DNA from: Zeus faber
Taxonomy: Eukaryota > Chordata > Actinopteri > Zeiformes > Zeidae
NCBI GenBank assembly: GCA_960531495.1
Contig: OY482855.1
Location: 10,739,365 to 10,803,364, forward strand
Length of the DNA: 64,000 nucleotides
Reading direction: 5' to 3'
Within the stretch, counting starts at the first letter, position 1. Each line of letters begins with the position of its first letter. Shown here one piece after another: positions 25,789 to 63,228 of this stretch. The notes below the pieces were generated by a model. It did not search any database, was not told the origin of the DNA, and saw only the letters and a list, made by a program, of their open reading frames with translations. Made by a program: the position numbers and the translations under genes.

Positions 25789-26501
25789 GCCAGTCCCATC
25801 GCTGTTTATTGTGTGTAACAGTCTAATGACTCTGCTGGGAAGAGAGAGATCAGCGGGCATCGAAGCAGAAGGCGATGGAGGGAGATGAAAGAGACAAACG
25901 CAATTGTTCTTTCGGTGCCAAGCTCCAGAACATGGGGCCTGGCAGGAATTTACTGACTGACCCAAAAATAGCCGACGGAGGGTCTTTCAATGCCCCAATA
26001 TCGACCAATCCCTGCTCCACAACACCTGTCGAAGCGATTGTTTTGTTTTGTTTGACAATAACTGCACGATTTACAAACAGTGTCTCCATTTAAAAAAGGT
26101 TTTCCTAAACCTTTCTTATCTTCTTCAGTTTGCAGTGTTTTTGCAACAAAACAACGACACAGATGATGACTGATCTTTTGCTTTGCAAATTCAGCGTCTC
26201 CATGTTACACCTGTCACACCTTTGTAGTGTGTGTGTGAATGCGTGTGTGCGTGCATGCGTGTAGGGCACCTCATTGTTTACATACTTTTTTTTTTTTTTT
26301 ACGAGACAGAACTGATTGCTGGCGAAGGTAGCCATTGCAGTCTAGTATACAAAACACACATTATTTTTCTTTCCCTCCGCTTTGAAATGACTTTTGTTTC
26401 ATCATATTGAGTGATGAGCGTATCAGTGACTTTTATAATTATAATTATACCCCATACATTATTCTGGATCTATGCACATTTAATGGCCACCACACTAAAT
26501 G

Positions 26502-26565
<64 letters not shown>

Positions 26566-26726
26566 GAAATACTTTACCCCGGAAAACAGGCAGCAATGAA
26601 ACATAAAACTATTGTACGGCTTTCTTTTCATTTTTTCCACCGACTCCGTGGGAAACAAAATATCCACAGCTCAGAGCTGCACCAGTGCTGCATGTAGTTG
26701 TGGGGTCCACTAAATGGTTAGAAAAT

Positions 26727-26785
<59 letters not shown>

Positions 26786-26977
26786 TGTGTGTGTGTGTGT
26801 AATGGCCTGCAGCAGAGAGGTGCAAAGAGGTGGAGGAGCTCTGATCAGGGAGACCATTGTCCATCACAGGGACACAATTATCTCTCTCACTCTTTCTTTC
26901 TGCACACTTCTCTCTCGCGCTCCATCCCTATTTTGAGTCCCACGGTACATGTTAAGTAGTGAGTGAATGCCGTTATT

Positions 26978-27045
<68 letters not shown>

Positions 27046-27197
27046 TGTGTGTGTGTGTATAACAAGTCATTATCGCACATTCCACACATAATTACAATCG
27101 GCTGCATCTAAGAGGATCAGTGCCTTCGGGTCCTGGTAGTGGGATGTATAAGGTGAAGTGACGTAGTTTCTCTACGTGTGTGTGCATGTGTGTGTGG

Positions 27198-27234
<37 letters not shown>

Positions 27235-27342
27235 GGGAGTGGAGTGTGTCTCCATTTGTTCCATTTCCAAGTTCCATTTCCTCTGGGGGATTCAAACTCC
27301 CTTACCAACCATCATTGCAAACTCACTCACAGATGGGCAGGC

Positions 27343-27381
<39 letters not shown>

Positions 27382-27994
27382 TAGACAGGACCACGACTGC
27401 AGGAAATGAGATTTACATTTGAAGGCTCTCCCTCGTTCCATATGCAAGCAAGGTTATAGGAAAACAAATGACAGTTGGTTATTATGGACTGTGGCATTTT
27501 GGTTGTATCATATGGTCATATCGTGATGTACAGATATTCGATTGTCAATGAACGGTGACGAGAAGATATGACCAAAGAGCCTACAGTCTTTGGATCAACT
27601 TAAAATCTAAAACGTTTAAGTTGACGCGAGTTGACAAACCCTTAAAAAAATGTAATATAAGTTTTAAGTTGATCCGATTACCCGGTGTAGTGATATGAGG
27701 TCTGTTATGAGTGATGACGAATGTAATGAATTGACGAATGCAATTTTGATATTGCAACAGAGGAGCTATTTCTAGAGAGATTCATATTCTTTTCTATCCC
27801 ATTCTATTTTATTTTTTGTATTTTGAAAAAAGTTCACGGCGCACCAGGCGAGCTCTCTCGTCAAATTATTGTCAAATCGATCATTTGACAATTAACAGAA
27901 GCACGTCGACTGAGAATCAAATGTTGTAGTGGAACTTTTTTTCTTCTTTTTCTTTTTTTTATCAGACCCTTTCCCTTTCTAACCACCTCTTTAA

Positions 27995-28041
<47 letters not shown>

Positions 28042-28110
28042 ATCTATAACATCCGTTAGATTGCTCTGCGCCAGCGCATGAGTGCGCACGCATGGCTGCA
28101 CATGAGCTGT

Positions 28111-28146
<36 letters not shown>

Positions 28147-28281
28147 CACACACAAACACATACACAAACACATACAGACACAGGGGGTGGGGGCGGGGTC
28201 GGACATTATGTTCATTAGAAATCTCATATAGTTATCAAGTTAAAAACTCTACCTTCCAAACGGAGTCTTCTTCAAGTCCAT
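21660..28281 (-). CDS. mmd2: Monocyte-to-macrophage differentiation-associated protein 2 (PAQR family)
   Basis: This is a seven-helix membrane protein of the PAQR/hemolysin-III superfamily (PAQR10), Golgi-associated in mammals. Seven coding exons, 5' to 3' on the minus strand: 28281-28253, 24942-24861, 23585-23425, 22746-22672, 22585-22484, 22366-22297, 21860-21660. They total 720 nt and 239 residues, in phase throughout. The N-terminus [18 protein letters not shown] runs into [17 protein letters not shown], almost identical to vertebrate MMD2. PAQR metal-site motifs are present: STLFHT (Ser77, His81) and HAIWH (His206, His210). The extra segment seen after the HER motif in the long human isoform is absent. 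Choice of MMD2 over MMD rests on sequence and on neighbours ap5z1 and wipi2. The exon 3 donor is the first unit of a (GT)n array. Confidence 0.93.
23356..23424. repeat. (CA)34 that starts at the mmd2 exon 3 donor
   Basis: On the transcribed strand exon 3 ends ...CATCTCCG and intron 3 begins GTGTGTGTGT without interruption for about 70 nt. The 5' splice site and the microsatellite are the same sequence. Confidence 0.95.
24122..24484 (-). other. Unexplained 120-codon hydrophobic ORF in mmd2 intron 2
   Basis: An open frame on the mmd2 strand would encode a protein with a central strongly hydrophobic stretch (e.g. [18 protein letters not shown]). I recognise no family, there are no clear flanking splice sites in frame, and A/T-rich sequence can leave such frames open by chance. 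Confidence 0.15.
24532..24574. repeat. (CT)n array, mmd2 intron 1
   Basis: A CT run of about 43 bp. A pure C tract of about 18 bp follows at 24739-24758. The rest of the intron (24943-28252) holds many (CA/GT)n arrays and no coding sequence. Confidence 0.95.
26515..26565. repeat. (GA)n-(GACA)n compound repeat
   Basis: GA units pass into about eight GACA units. A similar (GACA)n run lies at about 27336-27386. Both are inside mmd2 intron 1. Confidence 0.95.
26731..27057. repeat. Pair of (GT)n arrays in mmd2 intron 1
   Basis: One array spans about 26731-26800 and another about 26982-27057, with ordinary sequence between them. Shorter GT/CA runs follow at 27199-27232, 28003-28036 and 28110-28155. 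Confidence 0.95.
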
Positions 28282-28400
28282 GTTTGCATCCTGCTGCTTC
28301 CCCAGTCCGGATGTCCCAGCGCTGCACAGAACATAACACAGCTCTGAGAGGAGCATCAACACACACCGCACGGAGCCGCTCCACGATCAGTGGCGGCGGT
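28282..28400 (-). promoter_or_regulatory. mmd2: Probable mmd2 5' leader and promoter start
   Basis: Directly upstream of the mmd2 ATG the sequence is GC-richer than its flanks. No TATA box or firm initiator is visible, so the start site is not placed. The position follows only from the first coding exon. Confidence 0.35.
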
Positions 28401-28719
28401 GAGTCGAGGTTTGCAGAGCGAAAACAACGAATGGTGGAGAGGAAAAAAAAAACAAAAACAAAGGAAAGAAGAGGAAAAGTAGTTTGGGCTGTTCGCAGGA
28501 TGTTCCGTGGGACCGGAGTGGAGTGGAGTGGGAGTGGGAGAGCCCTCCCCTCCCAGCCTGGTACACACCCTCCACCACACACACACACACACACACACAC
28601 CACACACACCCACACGCACCGCTCTCACTCCCCCCTATTCACTCTGTCTCTCTGTGTTCTCTCGCTCCCTCCTCTTCTCTTTCTCTATTTTAGCTGGCCT
28701 CTCCCTCTCTCTCTCTCTC

Positions 28720-28768
<49 letters not shown>

Positions 28769-29244
28769 CCCGTTGTTTTTTGACCACCCACACCGACCAA
28801 TCGCCGTGCAGCCAAAAACTAAATATTAACAAACCCCAAACACACCGTTGCCAGGATTGCGACTGTATAACAGGCGGCGAAAGTCAGCGTTGAGTCCATC
28901 GAGTTCAAGTTCAAGAGATTATTTATCACATTGTTATTTATTGACCAAATTGCCGCTTGTATTTGTCACACGCACACACACGCACACACACACACACACA
29001 CACACGCACACACAAAGAAAGATAGACTTGCTGCGAGTGTAAGCAGTGTTTTATCATAACCTTTGGTCGTTTTCTAAATAAACTCAACATGTCAAAGATA
29101 AAGGTCTCAATCATTCGGTGAATAACAAACTCGCAGATTGTGCAAAACCTTTCTGCGCGGACCCGTAATCGGTATTTGTTTCGGCCGCCCTCTAGTGGTT
29201 GGTTGGGGAGATGCACGCACGTAGGCCTCATCGTTTCAAGGGCT

Positions 29245-29360
29245 GCATCCACCCACCCACCCATCCATCCATCCATCCGTCCATCCATCCACGCATCCAT
29301 CCACCCACCCATCCATCCATCACATCCATCACATCCATCCATCCATCCACACATCGATCC
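29245..29360. repeat. (ATCC)n tetranucleotide tract
   Basis: CATCC/CACCC units are repeated over about 115 bp with interruptions. A similar tract lies at 22615-22672, directly beside the mmd2 exon 4 donor. Confidence 0.95.
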
Positions 29361-29519
29361 ATTCATTTTCATGCCTCTTGTCCGGGCTGGGTCAGGGAGG
29401 TAGGAGGTAGCACTTACAGACGAAACAGCCACACATGAAATCACAATCAGAAAAGTATAACAACAATATTCTTTCTGGCAAACATATTATTATACATATT
29501 CCTATTCCGATACACTATA

Positions 29520-29562
<43 letters not shown>

Positions 29563-29659
29563 TAATCACTTAATATATATACAAAGTGAGATCTTACAAC
29601 ATATTTATATACATTTTGATATTCCTATTCATAAAAAGGGAACAAAATGCAGTTACAGG

Positions 29660-30238
<579 letters not shown>

Positions 30239-31639
30239 AGCTTTTTCTAAGAAAGTGGATGATCAACAATAAAAATAGAATAAGCAAAGCTAGCAGGCAT
30301 AGCAGACTTCCTCCAGCACTTCCTAGTTTGCCATGCCTGGCCATCTCCTTACCAGATGCCCCAACTGCCTTAACAGCTGCATCCCTGTATTAAAGTGGTA
30401 ATCTGTATAACATTTTATTTTGTTAGGAAAATACACATTCTATATTCATCCCATTTTTGTTTAGCTGGTGCTTTTAAAGAACCAGACATATAATTGGTTT
30501 GCATTATGCGTGTGCTCCTGTATATGCTGTTTCCATTGTTGGTGGTGGGGTCCGCCTTTCCCGGCAACGATGCAAAGATCGGGCACACGCAAGAAGTGAA
30601 AGGCGTATTTTATAAACCGGCGTATCTAATTGTGGCCAGTAAACTGTAGGTATGGATGAACTTTCACAAAAAAAGAACAGGGATGGGATGGGATGAAAAA
30701 ATATCTCCACCACCTCAAGTGACCAAGAAAAACAGAACAAATCCAACGATCAGAAGAAGACATTCAAGAAAGGAAAGAGAGCAAAGAGGAGTATAAACCT
30801 TGAGGTTGAAAACAGTGTTGAAGTTTTGAATGGAATTCTGTATTGAATTCTGTACAATTCTCTACAGCAATTCAGAAACATGCGAATAGTTTTTCATAGT
30901 GATGGCTATAGATGAGGCGCAAAAGATTATTGCTTGATTTTGAAAATATGTTGTTAAATAACGAATAAAAAACAATACCGTAAGGGATGACGTCATATTT
31001 AATGGTGCTTGAATGACATACACAAATTAAATTTCCTAAACACATACAGTACATAATTAATGTGCTTGTGCAACGGGGCAAAAGCGGTTGTACAGGTTTT
31101 TATTTACGTACGTATGTAGAAGAAAAGTAAAATAAAAGCATTGAAATACAAAAAAAGATAAGATACATAAGTGCAATTGAAAACAGGCCTACCCGCCGCC
31201 CCACACACACATAGATATAAGAATAGACATAAAGAATTGACAGTTATCTCCATCTATTCTTGTCTGATTGTTATGCTGCTATTTGTCTTTTGATAGCTCA
31301 AGTTTTCCGCTCATATTATTCTATTCTTCGGCCAATAACTCAAACCCGTCTATCAATATTGAGGCGTGCAGGTTTCACTGGGGCGGTGCTGAAACTTGCA
31401 AATCGACCACAACTTCCGGGCCACCCGTGACGTCACAAATCAAGTAAATTGCGATTCAATCCAAACTCCATCACCAAGTCCCATCGCTCCTTCAAACCGC
31501 TGGGGGGCGCCTTTTTACATTTTTCGACACAACTTTTGATGGCGCAAAGATTGCCTTGCGTTATTTTCCGCAGCAACATATGATCCAACGACCAGGACAA
31601 ATCACTTGTTCCTTTTTGGGGGGTTTCAGGGCGGCTTGA

Positions 31640-31934
31640 ATCCTGTTTTGTCGTGATGCTCCTCCTCCTCCCGCTGATATTCTGACTCTATTCCCGATCT
31701 TATACTGGCCGGAAATTACGCGCTGTCCCTTTAAATGTGTCGCGCAGTGGAGCTACTGAGCATGCGCAGCAGGGAAGCGCCACAGCGCTGCTGAAAAACA
31801 ACAACAATCACTGGAACCAGGCACAGGAGGGGAAAGCGATGGCCCCGTGAGCCCCTGTCGTTGTCGCGCTAAGACCTCACGCCGGCTCTGCTGCTATTCC
31901 TACCGAAGCTTCAAGTGTAGATGGTGGCAGGCTC
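31640..31934 (+). promoter_or_regulatory. wipi2: wipi2 CpG promoter and 5' leader
   Basis: The CpG-rich segment before the wipi2 start carries an ETS-like CCGGAAAT (31709-31716) and an NRF1-type GCATGCGC (31760-31767), with no TATA box. An upstream ATG at 31921 opens a very short frame that stops (TGA) overlapping the main start region; it is out of frame with the main CDS. Confidence 0.55.
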
Positions 31935-38097
<6,163 letters not shown>

Positions 38098-38212
38098 GGG
38101 GCCGCGGCCCACGACCAGAGGGTCCGCTTTGGTGCTGCTATGAACACGTGACACGAGGGGGGGTATTTAAACGCTCAAGCGTTCAAGAGCCTGTCAGTCC
38201 GTTTGTCCTCTT

Positions 38213-38247
<35 letters not shown>

Positions 38248-38592
38248 AGAATTACATATTTCCTTCCCCTCCTCAGTTCACCTGTGCGGGTGGAACTGAA
38301 GCTTTGCATGTACATGTGCCAACCGCAAAAAACAAACAAACAAAAGCTCTAGTGTATAACACGTGCGAGTGCTTGTGAATGTGCGTGTTGGACCTGCCCT
38401 ACAGCCGCCCCCCCCCCCCCCCCCCCCCCCCCACCTCCCCAAAAAAATGTAGCTCTGTTTCCAAATGAGCGCACGACCATAGGAACGCGCGCTCCATGTC
38501 AAAGTGAAAGTGAAAGCAAATGTGTAAAGTGCCTCTCTGCCCCGTCGTCACGGTTTCGTCTGTTTCGAGGCAGCGACTCCTCCCATTGGTGA

Positions 38593-38598
38593 AATAAA
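38593..38598 (+). terminator. wipi2: wipi2 poly(A) signal (AATAAA)
   Basis: The first AATAAA after the wipi2 stop, about 500 bp downstream, followed by a T-rich then GTGTGT stretch. Two overlapping later signals at 39439-39450 could support a longer UTR. Confidence 0.6.
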
Positions 38599-38910
38599 AG
38601 AAAAACAAATCTGTTTTTAAAATCTCGACCTAGCGTGTGTATTATCTTTGGTTTTTATCTATTTAAAGAATGTTTTAGAAGATTATGGCATGAGGGAGAG
38701 GCATGTGTTCTGGGCCCTAAACATTAGCAAAATATTTAGACATCTGCCTTACACTACCCCCACGCCCATGCACACTCACTTTGTAAAAACCAAGGCTCAG
38801 CAGTACACCCCCCCGCGCCCCCCTCGCATTCATTGGTCGATTTGAAAGTGATATTAACGATTTATTTTTCTTAATCTACGTAACCAATTGTAACCAATGA
38901 TATGTCATGC

Positions 38911-38948
<38 letters not shown>

Positions 38949-39352
38949 GCATGGTGTTGTTGACGTGGTACTGTGTTCATGCATCGGAGACGGCGGCATC
39001 GGTCCAAAAACCAGGCGGAACGGGAGACGGGGCCGGAGAAAGAAGGCCGTCGTCCCATCTGTACATTAACTACATGTAAACGTGGAATCATATCATTGTG
39101 CCGAGCTGTGGGGTCGTGCCCGTGGATCTGCTCTCCAGAGGGAAACCCCCCCTCCCTCTCCCCCCCTCCCTCCCTCGTACAGGACGTGGTTGGTCCCAGA
39201 GCTTCGGTTTGGGCCCTGGAGCTCGGGCCCCCAGGACACTGCATGATTTTCCCGCGATTCTCTTGATGTGTGTGCGTGCTGGCCGAAAAAAAAAAAACGG
39301 CCGCTGAGGTCCACGGGAGAGCGTGGAAGTCTGAAGTGTGAGACGTTTTCTA

Positions 39353-39356
<4 letters not shown>

Positions 39357-39389
<33 letters not shown>

Positions 39390-39412
39390 TATAAAAAAAA
39401 AAAAAAAAAAAA
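39357..39412. repeat. T32-GTAT-A20 foldback
   Basis: A run of T is followed by GTAT and a run of A, an almost perfect inverted repeat able to form a hairpin. Run lengths may be affected by sequencing. Confidence 0.85.
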
Positions 39413-40442
39413 GATGTGAAATGTTCATCCAAAATTATAATAAAAATAAAATCCATGTCGATGTGAGACAGGTTGCCTATGTCGCCGTTACTTTGCAGTC
39501 TTCCTTCGTATGAATGGGGCGGTTTCTCAGACGGTTTAATCTAAATCCGAACTAAACTAATCCTACTTCATAAATTACCAAATCAATCCAGAATTTAAAA
39601 ATTCCTTTCTGAGATGTAACTTAATTTGATATGAATTAGTTCTTGACTAGGAATTCCTAGATTAGGAAGTTGGAGGCTAAGGTGGTGAAGGACTCATGAG
39701 CTCCTTCTGTCTGGTCTTACTACAGATAATCCATTTCCTCTGTTGTCAAGGTCGACCTGGACGCTCACGTCCATTAATCAGAAGATAAATCGGTTTAATA
39801 TTTGGACTTAATTTAGACCTAGATTGGCTCTAATCTTCCTTCTGGAAATCTTTTTTTTTTTTAAACCAAGACTCTGCGACTATTTTAAACCGTGACTGAG
39901 AGAGGCCATTTCAGTGTGGGTGTCGGTGAAACCGCCCCTGTGTGAATGAAATTTGACTGTTAGTTATATTGAGTTTCGTTATAGAGTGATATTTGTGTAC
40001 TTCTCCGCAACCAGATTCCAACAGCCTTTACGAGCCTTGAAAATCATCCACAATATACACTACGAAATTATCTAATATTCTAATTAGAACATTTTGTATG
40101 CAGATTCTCATTTCCTTTATTTATAATATTGTTGGTTGTTGTTTCTGTGAAGGACATTTCAAACATTCTCTTCAAATATGTGTTACATCCATTGACAGCG
40201 TTTTTTGTTCCTGAGCCCAGCACCACTTGTGAATAAGCGTAAGAACACTCATATTTATTTAGGAAAGCTGTGTTCAAGGTCCAATTTGTAGGTGACTTGA
40301 AGTGCATTCTCCTCTATTTTGTAATGTTCTCAGGCACATTATTGATTTAACAACCAGATTTTGGTTGAATTCACTCGTCAGTAAGTCCACCCCACTCACA
40401 CCAGGACCAAGACCAGGAGACCCGACGTCACTTGCTTGTGGT

Positions 40443-40448
40443 TTTATT
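40443..40448 (-). terminator. myh16: Myosin gene poly(A) signal (AATAAA)
   Basis: TTTATT on the plus strand is AATAAA on the minus strand, about 700 bp after the myosin stop codon at 41149. It is the most likely 3' end of the myosin transcript. Confidence 0.5.
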
Positions 40449-41148
40449 AAGACTTTGCAGCAAAGAGGCTACACACACTTGAAACACTCTGCAGAGTGAC
40501 ACACATGGGTGAGCTCTCTATCGTTGACGTGAGAACCCAGCTTTGACCCCTCCTCCTCCTAGTAGAGACATTAACCGGGGTGACAGAACACACACACACA
40601 CACACGCTAAACTAATACACAGCATGTATACAAATCCTTTAAAATCTCCATGGAAGTGTATATGCGTGTCCAAGGCCCCAACACACACACACATAAACAC
40701 ACAAAGACATTGACATACAGAGGGCAACACGGTTTCATACAACCCTGAAAGACTTACAGTCAAATACACCACATGATTATGAGGCTAAAACTAAAACATA
40801 CAACTACAGGCACCGTATTGTGGCAAATCCTAAGACTAAGAAGGTTTAAGACTGTGGGTGATGTTTAAGATTTGTTTAAGACTTTCTATCAGGGCAGGTG
40901 TTGAGTTAAGACTTCATCTGAAGGGCTTTTTAATACTTTTTGTTTGGGGTTATCCTGTCGCCACCCTAGGTTAAACGGCTTCCAGAAAGCAGAACGGGTG
41001 CGTGTCACTCTGTGAGGAGACAAAGAAACAGGTTTTGAGTGATATTCTCTGATGCGCATATCAGCATGTGTCCAGGCTTGTTGATGATGGCGGACTGACA
41101 GCTCACCTGCTATGGTGTGTGTGTGTGCGTGCAAGGCTTCTTCCTCTT

Positions 41149-59501
<18,353 letters not shown>

Positions 59502-59572
59502 GGCTGCTGCTACACTGAACGGTGCACACCCAAGTGATTGACCAGCAGATCCACTCGCTCACCCTCTGACTG
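59502..59572 (-). other. myh16: Myosin 5' UTR in the ATG exon
   Basis: The start exon begins after the acceptor CCCCACAG (AG at 59573-59574 on the plus map), leaving 71 nt of leader before the ATG. Muscle myosin genes typically have a separate non-coding first exon, consistent with the next entry. Confidence 0.6.
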
Positions 59573-59922
59573 CTGTGGGGAAGGGCTGGGCAGCACAGAA
59601 AAAGGGGGACGTTAAGACACGATGCTTTGAAACTTCAATTTTCCGGATCATATGGTAAACATCGAGAATGGGTTCCAGCTACATCTTAGGACAATGTTGA
59701 AGGTGCATCTTGGTGCAGGTTTGAGTTTAAGGAATATCTGGTACATATGCTGTCCAGAGGGTGATCTTTACTTTACTCTGTACTAGTTGTACACTTAGTG
59801 CAACTAAACTACATGAGAACGTAAAGTTGAGAATGTCCAACAACCGTCCAGATGAACTCAATGACAGACAAGATAAATGACACGTCAGACAAAGTTTAAC
59901 GAGAATAAGACAGACAACTCAC

Positions 59923-59975
59923 CCTTGCAGGAGATAGATGGAGGTACGTTCTGGAGGACAAGGTGTGTGTCGCGG
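59923..59975 (-). other. myh16: Myosin non-coding exon 1
   Basis: A strong 5' splice site (CAAGG|GTGAGTTG, GT at 59921-59922) closes a short leader exon that starts roughly 25-30 bp below a TATA box. The upstream edge is inferred from the TATA position. Confidence 0.55.
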
Positions 59976-59999
59976 TGTGTCGGCGTATTGACTGGGCCG

Positions 60000-60035
60000 T
60001 TATATACGGGTCATCCTCCTTCCTCATATGGTCAC
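60000..60035 (-). promoter_or_regulatory. myh16: Myosin core promoter: TATA box with E-box/CArG-like site
   Basis: On the minus strand TATATAA lies at 60006-60000. Just upstream (60022-60031) is a CArG-like CC-N6-GG that contains the E-box CATATG (60025-60030). TATA, E-box and SRF-type sites are usual in striated-muscle promoters. Binding is inferred. Confidence 0.55.
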
Positions 60036-60489
60036 AACTCTAAAACGGGCCATTGCCCTGAGGTCTCATCCCTCTGATCCGTCTGGTCAAAACATTTGAC
60101 GGCCCCGGGAATTGAGGATTCTTCACTCCGACTCTTAACCATTTAGGGTTTTCCCTTGAAAGCCATCGCAGAGGCCCTGTCTTTTTTCCTCGACCCATCC
60201 CTCCCTCTGTCTGTCTGTCTGTCTCTCTGTCTCTCTCTCTCTCTCTTTCTCTTTCTGGCCCTCTATCTCTCTTGACCATTTCCATTCCTCATGCCTCTGC
60301 CTATCACATCTCCATCTCTCGAGAGGGTACAAGATGAACGAGACATTTGAGGCTTAAACCCTTCACTTAAGGAGACGGACCAAACTGCAACCCAGAAAAA
60401 TGTCTTGCTCTCAAATTCAATCTTGACTTGTTCCCATTCATTGCAAAATATTCCCTTCAACCAATTACATTTCTGAACAGATGATTCAC

Positions 60490-60575
<86 letters not shown>

Positions 60576-61763
60576 CGAGTTTGTGCGTGCACGTGAATGT
60601 GTGTTTACCAGCTGTTTCTAAATTAATGTAGGCATTTTTTTCAGCAGTTGTCTACCAGTAGTTATCTTGAAACTGTCTGTCTCTTGGGGATTGGAAGAAG
60701 CATGACTGGATTGCCGAGAACAAGATAGAGGCAGAGCCCGGGCCCTAGACGGTGGATTTCAGAAGGGATGAGTCAAGGTCCACAATCAGACATGTAGTAT
60801 TTATTTTAGCCAAAGTGATGGCTTGTGGTACGTTTAATCGAATAGGGATGTTGTAATGCACATTGTGCTGAATTTCTTCCTCAAACCGGAGTCTGTGTAC
60901 CCCAGAGGGACCCATGGTGCAAGTCCAGGGGCTCCAACTAAAATTCATTTGAAGAGCAATTTTTTAAGGGTCAAATTTGGCACAAATTCAGTTGGCTTTA
61001 TCTGTAAGGAGTCAATGGGGTTAAGGGGTTTGTCATGTATATTTGTCTTGGATATTTAGGTAAAAAAGTGTTTCCTGGTCTAAAAGCGGTGCCTTGACTG
61101 TGTCACGTCGACATCCTTGTCGTATTTATTTTCATCACATATTTGATTGCATCAAACGGGTGGGGACCTTGATGGGATGAGAATGAGCCCTCTGTGCGCC
61201 CCCTGGACTAAAGCAGCTGTTCCCTCTGTTCCCCCAGAGGAGGGCGCTAGTTCTGACTCGCTCTCTCTCTCTCTCTTTTCTCTCTCTCTCTCTCTCTCTC
61301 TTCCTCCCGCTCTCTAAATCGCTCTCGCTTAGTTTCATGCAACAAGCGCACATGTATCGCCTTGGGATATCTCATGGTTGCGGCTCCAGTCTCCACGCTC
61401 ACCCCTCCTCCTCCTCCTTCTCCTCCCGGCCCGCCTCACACTCACTCATGAGGCTTCCAGTTTTCATCTCGGGTTTATGATGTCAGATCATTTGCGTGAG
61501 CAATTTCGTGAGATGACACTATTCTCTCGAGTACGGTTTGACATTTTCTAGGCAACATTCAGGCCTTATTTCCCCATCCTTCTTTTACCTCCTAATCCAA
61601 CAGGAAACATTCTTGTCGCTGGCCTTATTTATCTGTTTAACTTGTTTGTTTGGGTTCGGGAAAACAACCCCTTGACAAAGGATTTTGCATCTGTGCTGTG
61701 CCTGGAATGATGTCATCCTCATTTGGTGTGATTGTGTGCGTGCGTATGTGTGTGTGCGTGCAC

Positions 61764-61806
<43 letters not shown>

Positions 61807-62900
61807 TGTATACCCAGTGGTATTACTACTAAGTCTGTCTCCATAATGGGAATTCTCTAAGTAGCTGTGAACACTCTCAGTTGTTCCCGGGGGCTCCAAC
61901 AGCACTTTGAATAACACACAACGCAGGCAAACACACACAGACACACACATGTGATCACACAAGCTAATTTATCTGTGTGTATGTGTGGGTGTGTGACAGC
62001 CACCTGTGTGGCGTTGGCAAAGTAAAAAAAAAAAATACAGTGGGGGGGCGGAGTGCGAAACAAATTGAGACACAGAGGGAAAGGATGAGGGCTTCTCTGA
62101 AGAAAGTCAGAGGGGGAGACTGAAGCAAAAAAAAACATTTTCACCCATGTGCACCCATGCAGAACAAAGGACTGGTGCTTTTAACATACAGTACACACAG
62201 TGTGTGTTTAGGCTTCTAAATCAGCAACTGTTCATGTGGCTTTACTGTGTCCTGTAAACAGGCTGGTGAGAGGGCCCATTGTTCTCCTCGTTAATGCTGC
62301 ATCTAGCTAACCCTAATGCTACTAAGGAGCCAAATCCCTCCATCCCTCTTTTCTACCTTTAACCCTTCACTCTACCCCCCTCTTCTGCGCCTTTGTCCTG
62401 GCCTGTGACGCATCCCAAATGATCACCCCCCTCGAACTGCAAGACTATGCGGACGCGAACGGGGGCTAGCGATATAAAAGATTATACCGCCTGTGGCACG
62501 CCTGTTGGACCGGCAGCCCAGGGGCCAAATGCGGCCCCCGAACCCGAGTAATAAAGCAAAACGAACATACTACGAGGCAGAACGAGTACGTATTTCATTT
62601 CCTTTTATTTGCCTGTTTATTATTATTTATTTTTTTTAATTTTTGTTTATTCACCCGGTGTATTGTTTATCCATCGTGTATTCCCATTTTTCGATGTCAA
62701 GAGATCTTTTGCAAAATAAGGCGTGTCCTTTCCTTTCCATATTTCACCTGAAATTGCTTGACAACGCTGTATCAACAAATGAGGTCGCCCCTTTCCACCC
62801 GCCCGTCCCCTCGCCCGGTGACAAAGCTCAAAGCGCGGCCCCCAACCGCACGCAGGTGATCCCCCCCCCCCCCCCCCCAACGGTCTCCACGGGCGCGCCC
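60036..62900. other. Myosin-smurf1 head-to-head intergenic region
   Basis: No gene is seen. Contents are CT-rich sequence at 60195-60260, (GT)n at 60495-60573, CT arrays at 61260-61300, the dispersed repeat copy at 61605-61730 followed by (GT)n to 61804, and a C tract of about 19 bp at 62860-62878. Regulatory elements for either flanking gene may lie here, but I cannot point to one beyond the core promoters. Confidence 0.65.
61605..61730 (+). repeat. Dispersed repeat copy 2
   Basis: This 126-bp segment is the partner of 32705-32826, colinear and in the same orientation, and again followed by a GT-rich microsatellite. Confidence 0.85.
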
Positions 62901-62940
62901 ACGCTTCCCGGGGGCGCGCGCGTATCGCCGTAAAAGAACG

Positions 62941-63228
62941 TGACGTCAGGACGTGTCTGAGCCAGCCCGAAAATGTTCGGCCGTGTCGTCGGGTTTCGAA
63001 GGAGCGGAGGACTTCGCGATGGAATAATACGCGTTTCCCCGTGAGGACGTCGAGCGCAGAACTCCGTGGCTTATTTATTTATTTATTTTTATTTTTATTT
63101 TTTTTATTTTTTTTATTTTACGCCGCCGTTAGTTCCAATACTCCGACGGAGTCGCGGCGCCGCGCGTTCGGGGCGACCCCTTCCAGGGGGAAGTTTGTCC
63201 GCTCGTTTTTGTTTTTACCCCCGGAGTG
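62941..63228 (+). promoter_or_regulatory. smurf1: smurf1 CpG-island promoter and 5' leader
   Basis: A CpG-dense segment begins with a perfect palindromic CRE, TGACGTCA (62941-62948), and leads to the smurf1 ATG. A T-rich tract (about 63069-63118) sits inside the leader. High CpG density continues past the first exon to about 63600. Confidence 0.6.

Larger units (their letters stand above)
38098..40440. other. wipi2 3' UTR and wipi2-myosin convergent intergenic region
   Basis: The wipi2 3' UTR runs from 38098 to about 38615. Beyond it are a C tract of about 24 bp (38409-38432, inside the UTR), poly(A) at 38914-38944, a G/C-richer patch at 38970-39250, and an A/T foldback at 39357-39412. No gene is seen between the two converging ends. 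Confidence 0.65.

Noticed and set aside
38973..39307. GC-rich ORFs between wipi2 and the myosin
   Set aside because: Overlapping frames on both strands with low-complexity composition and no splice sites. Best read as non-coding sequence downstream of wipi2.
62643..62933. Pro-rich ORF upstream of smurf1
   Set aside because: It runs through a homopolymer C tract and precedes the real smurf1 start, with no similarity to SMURF1.
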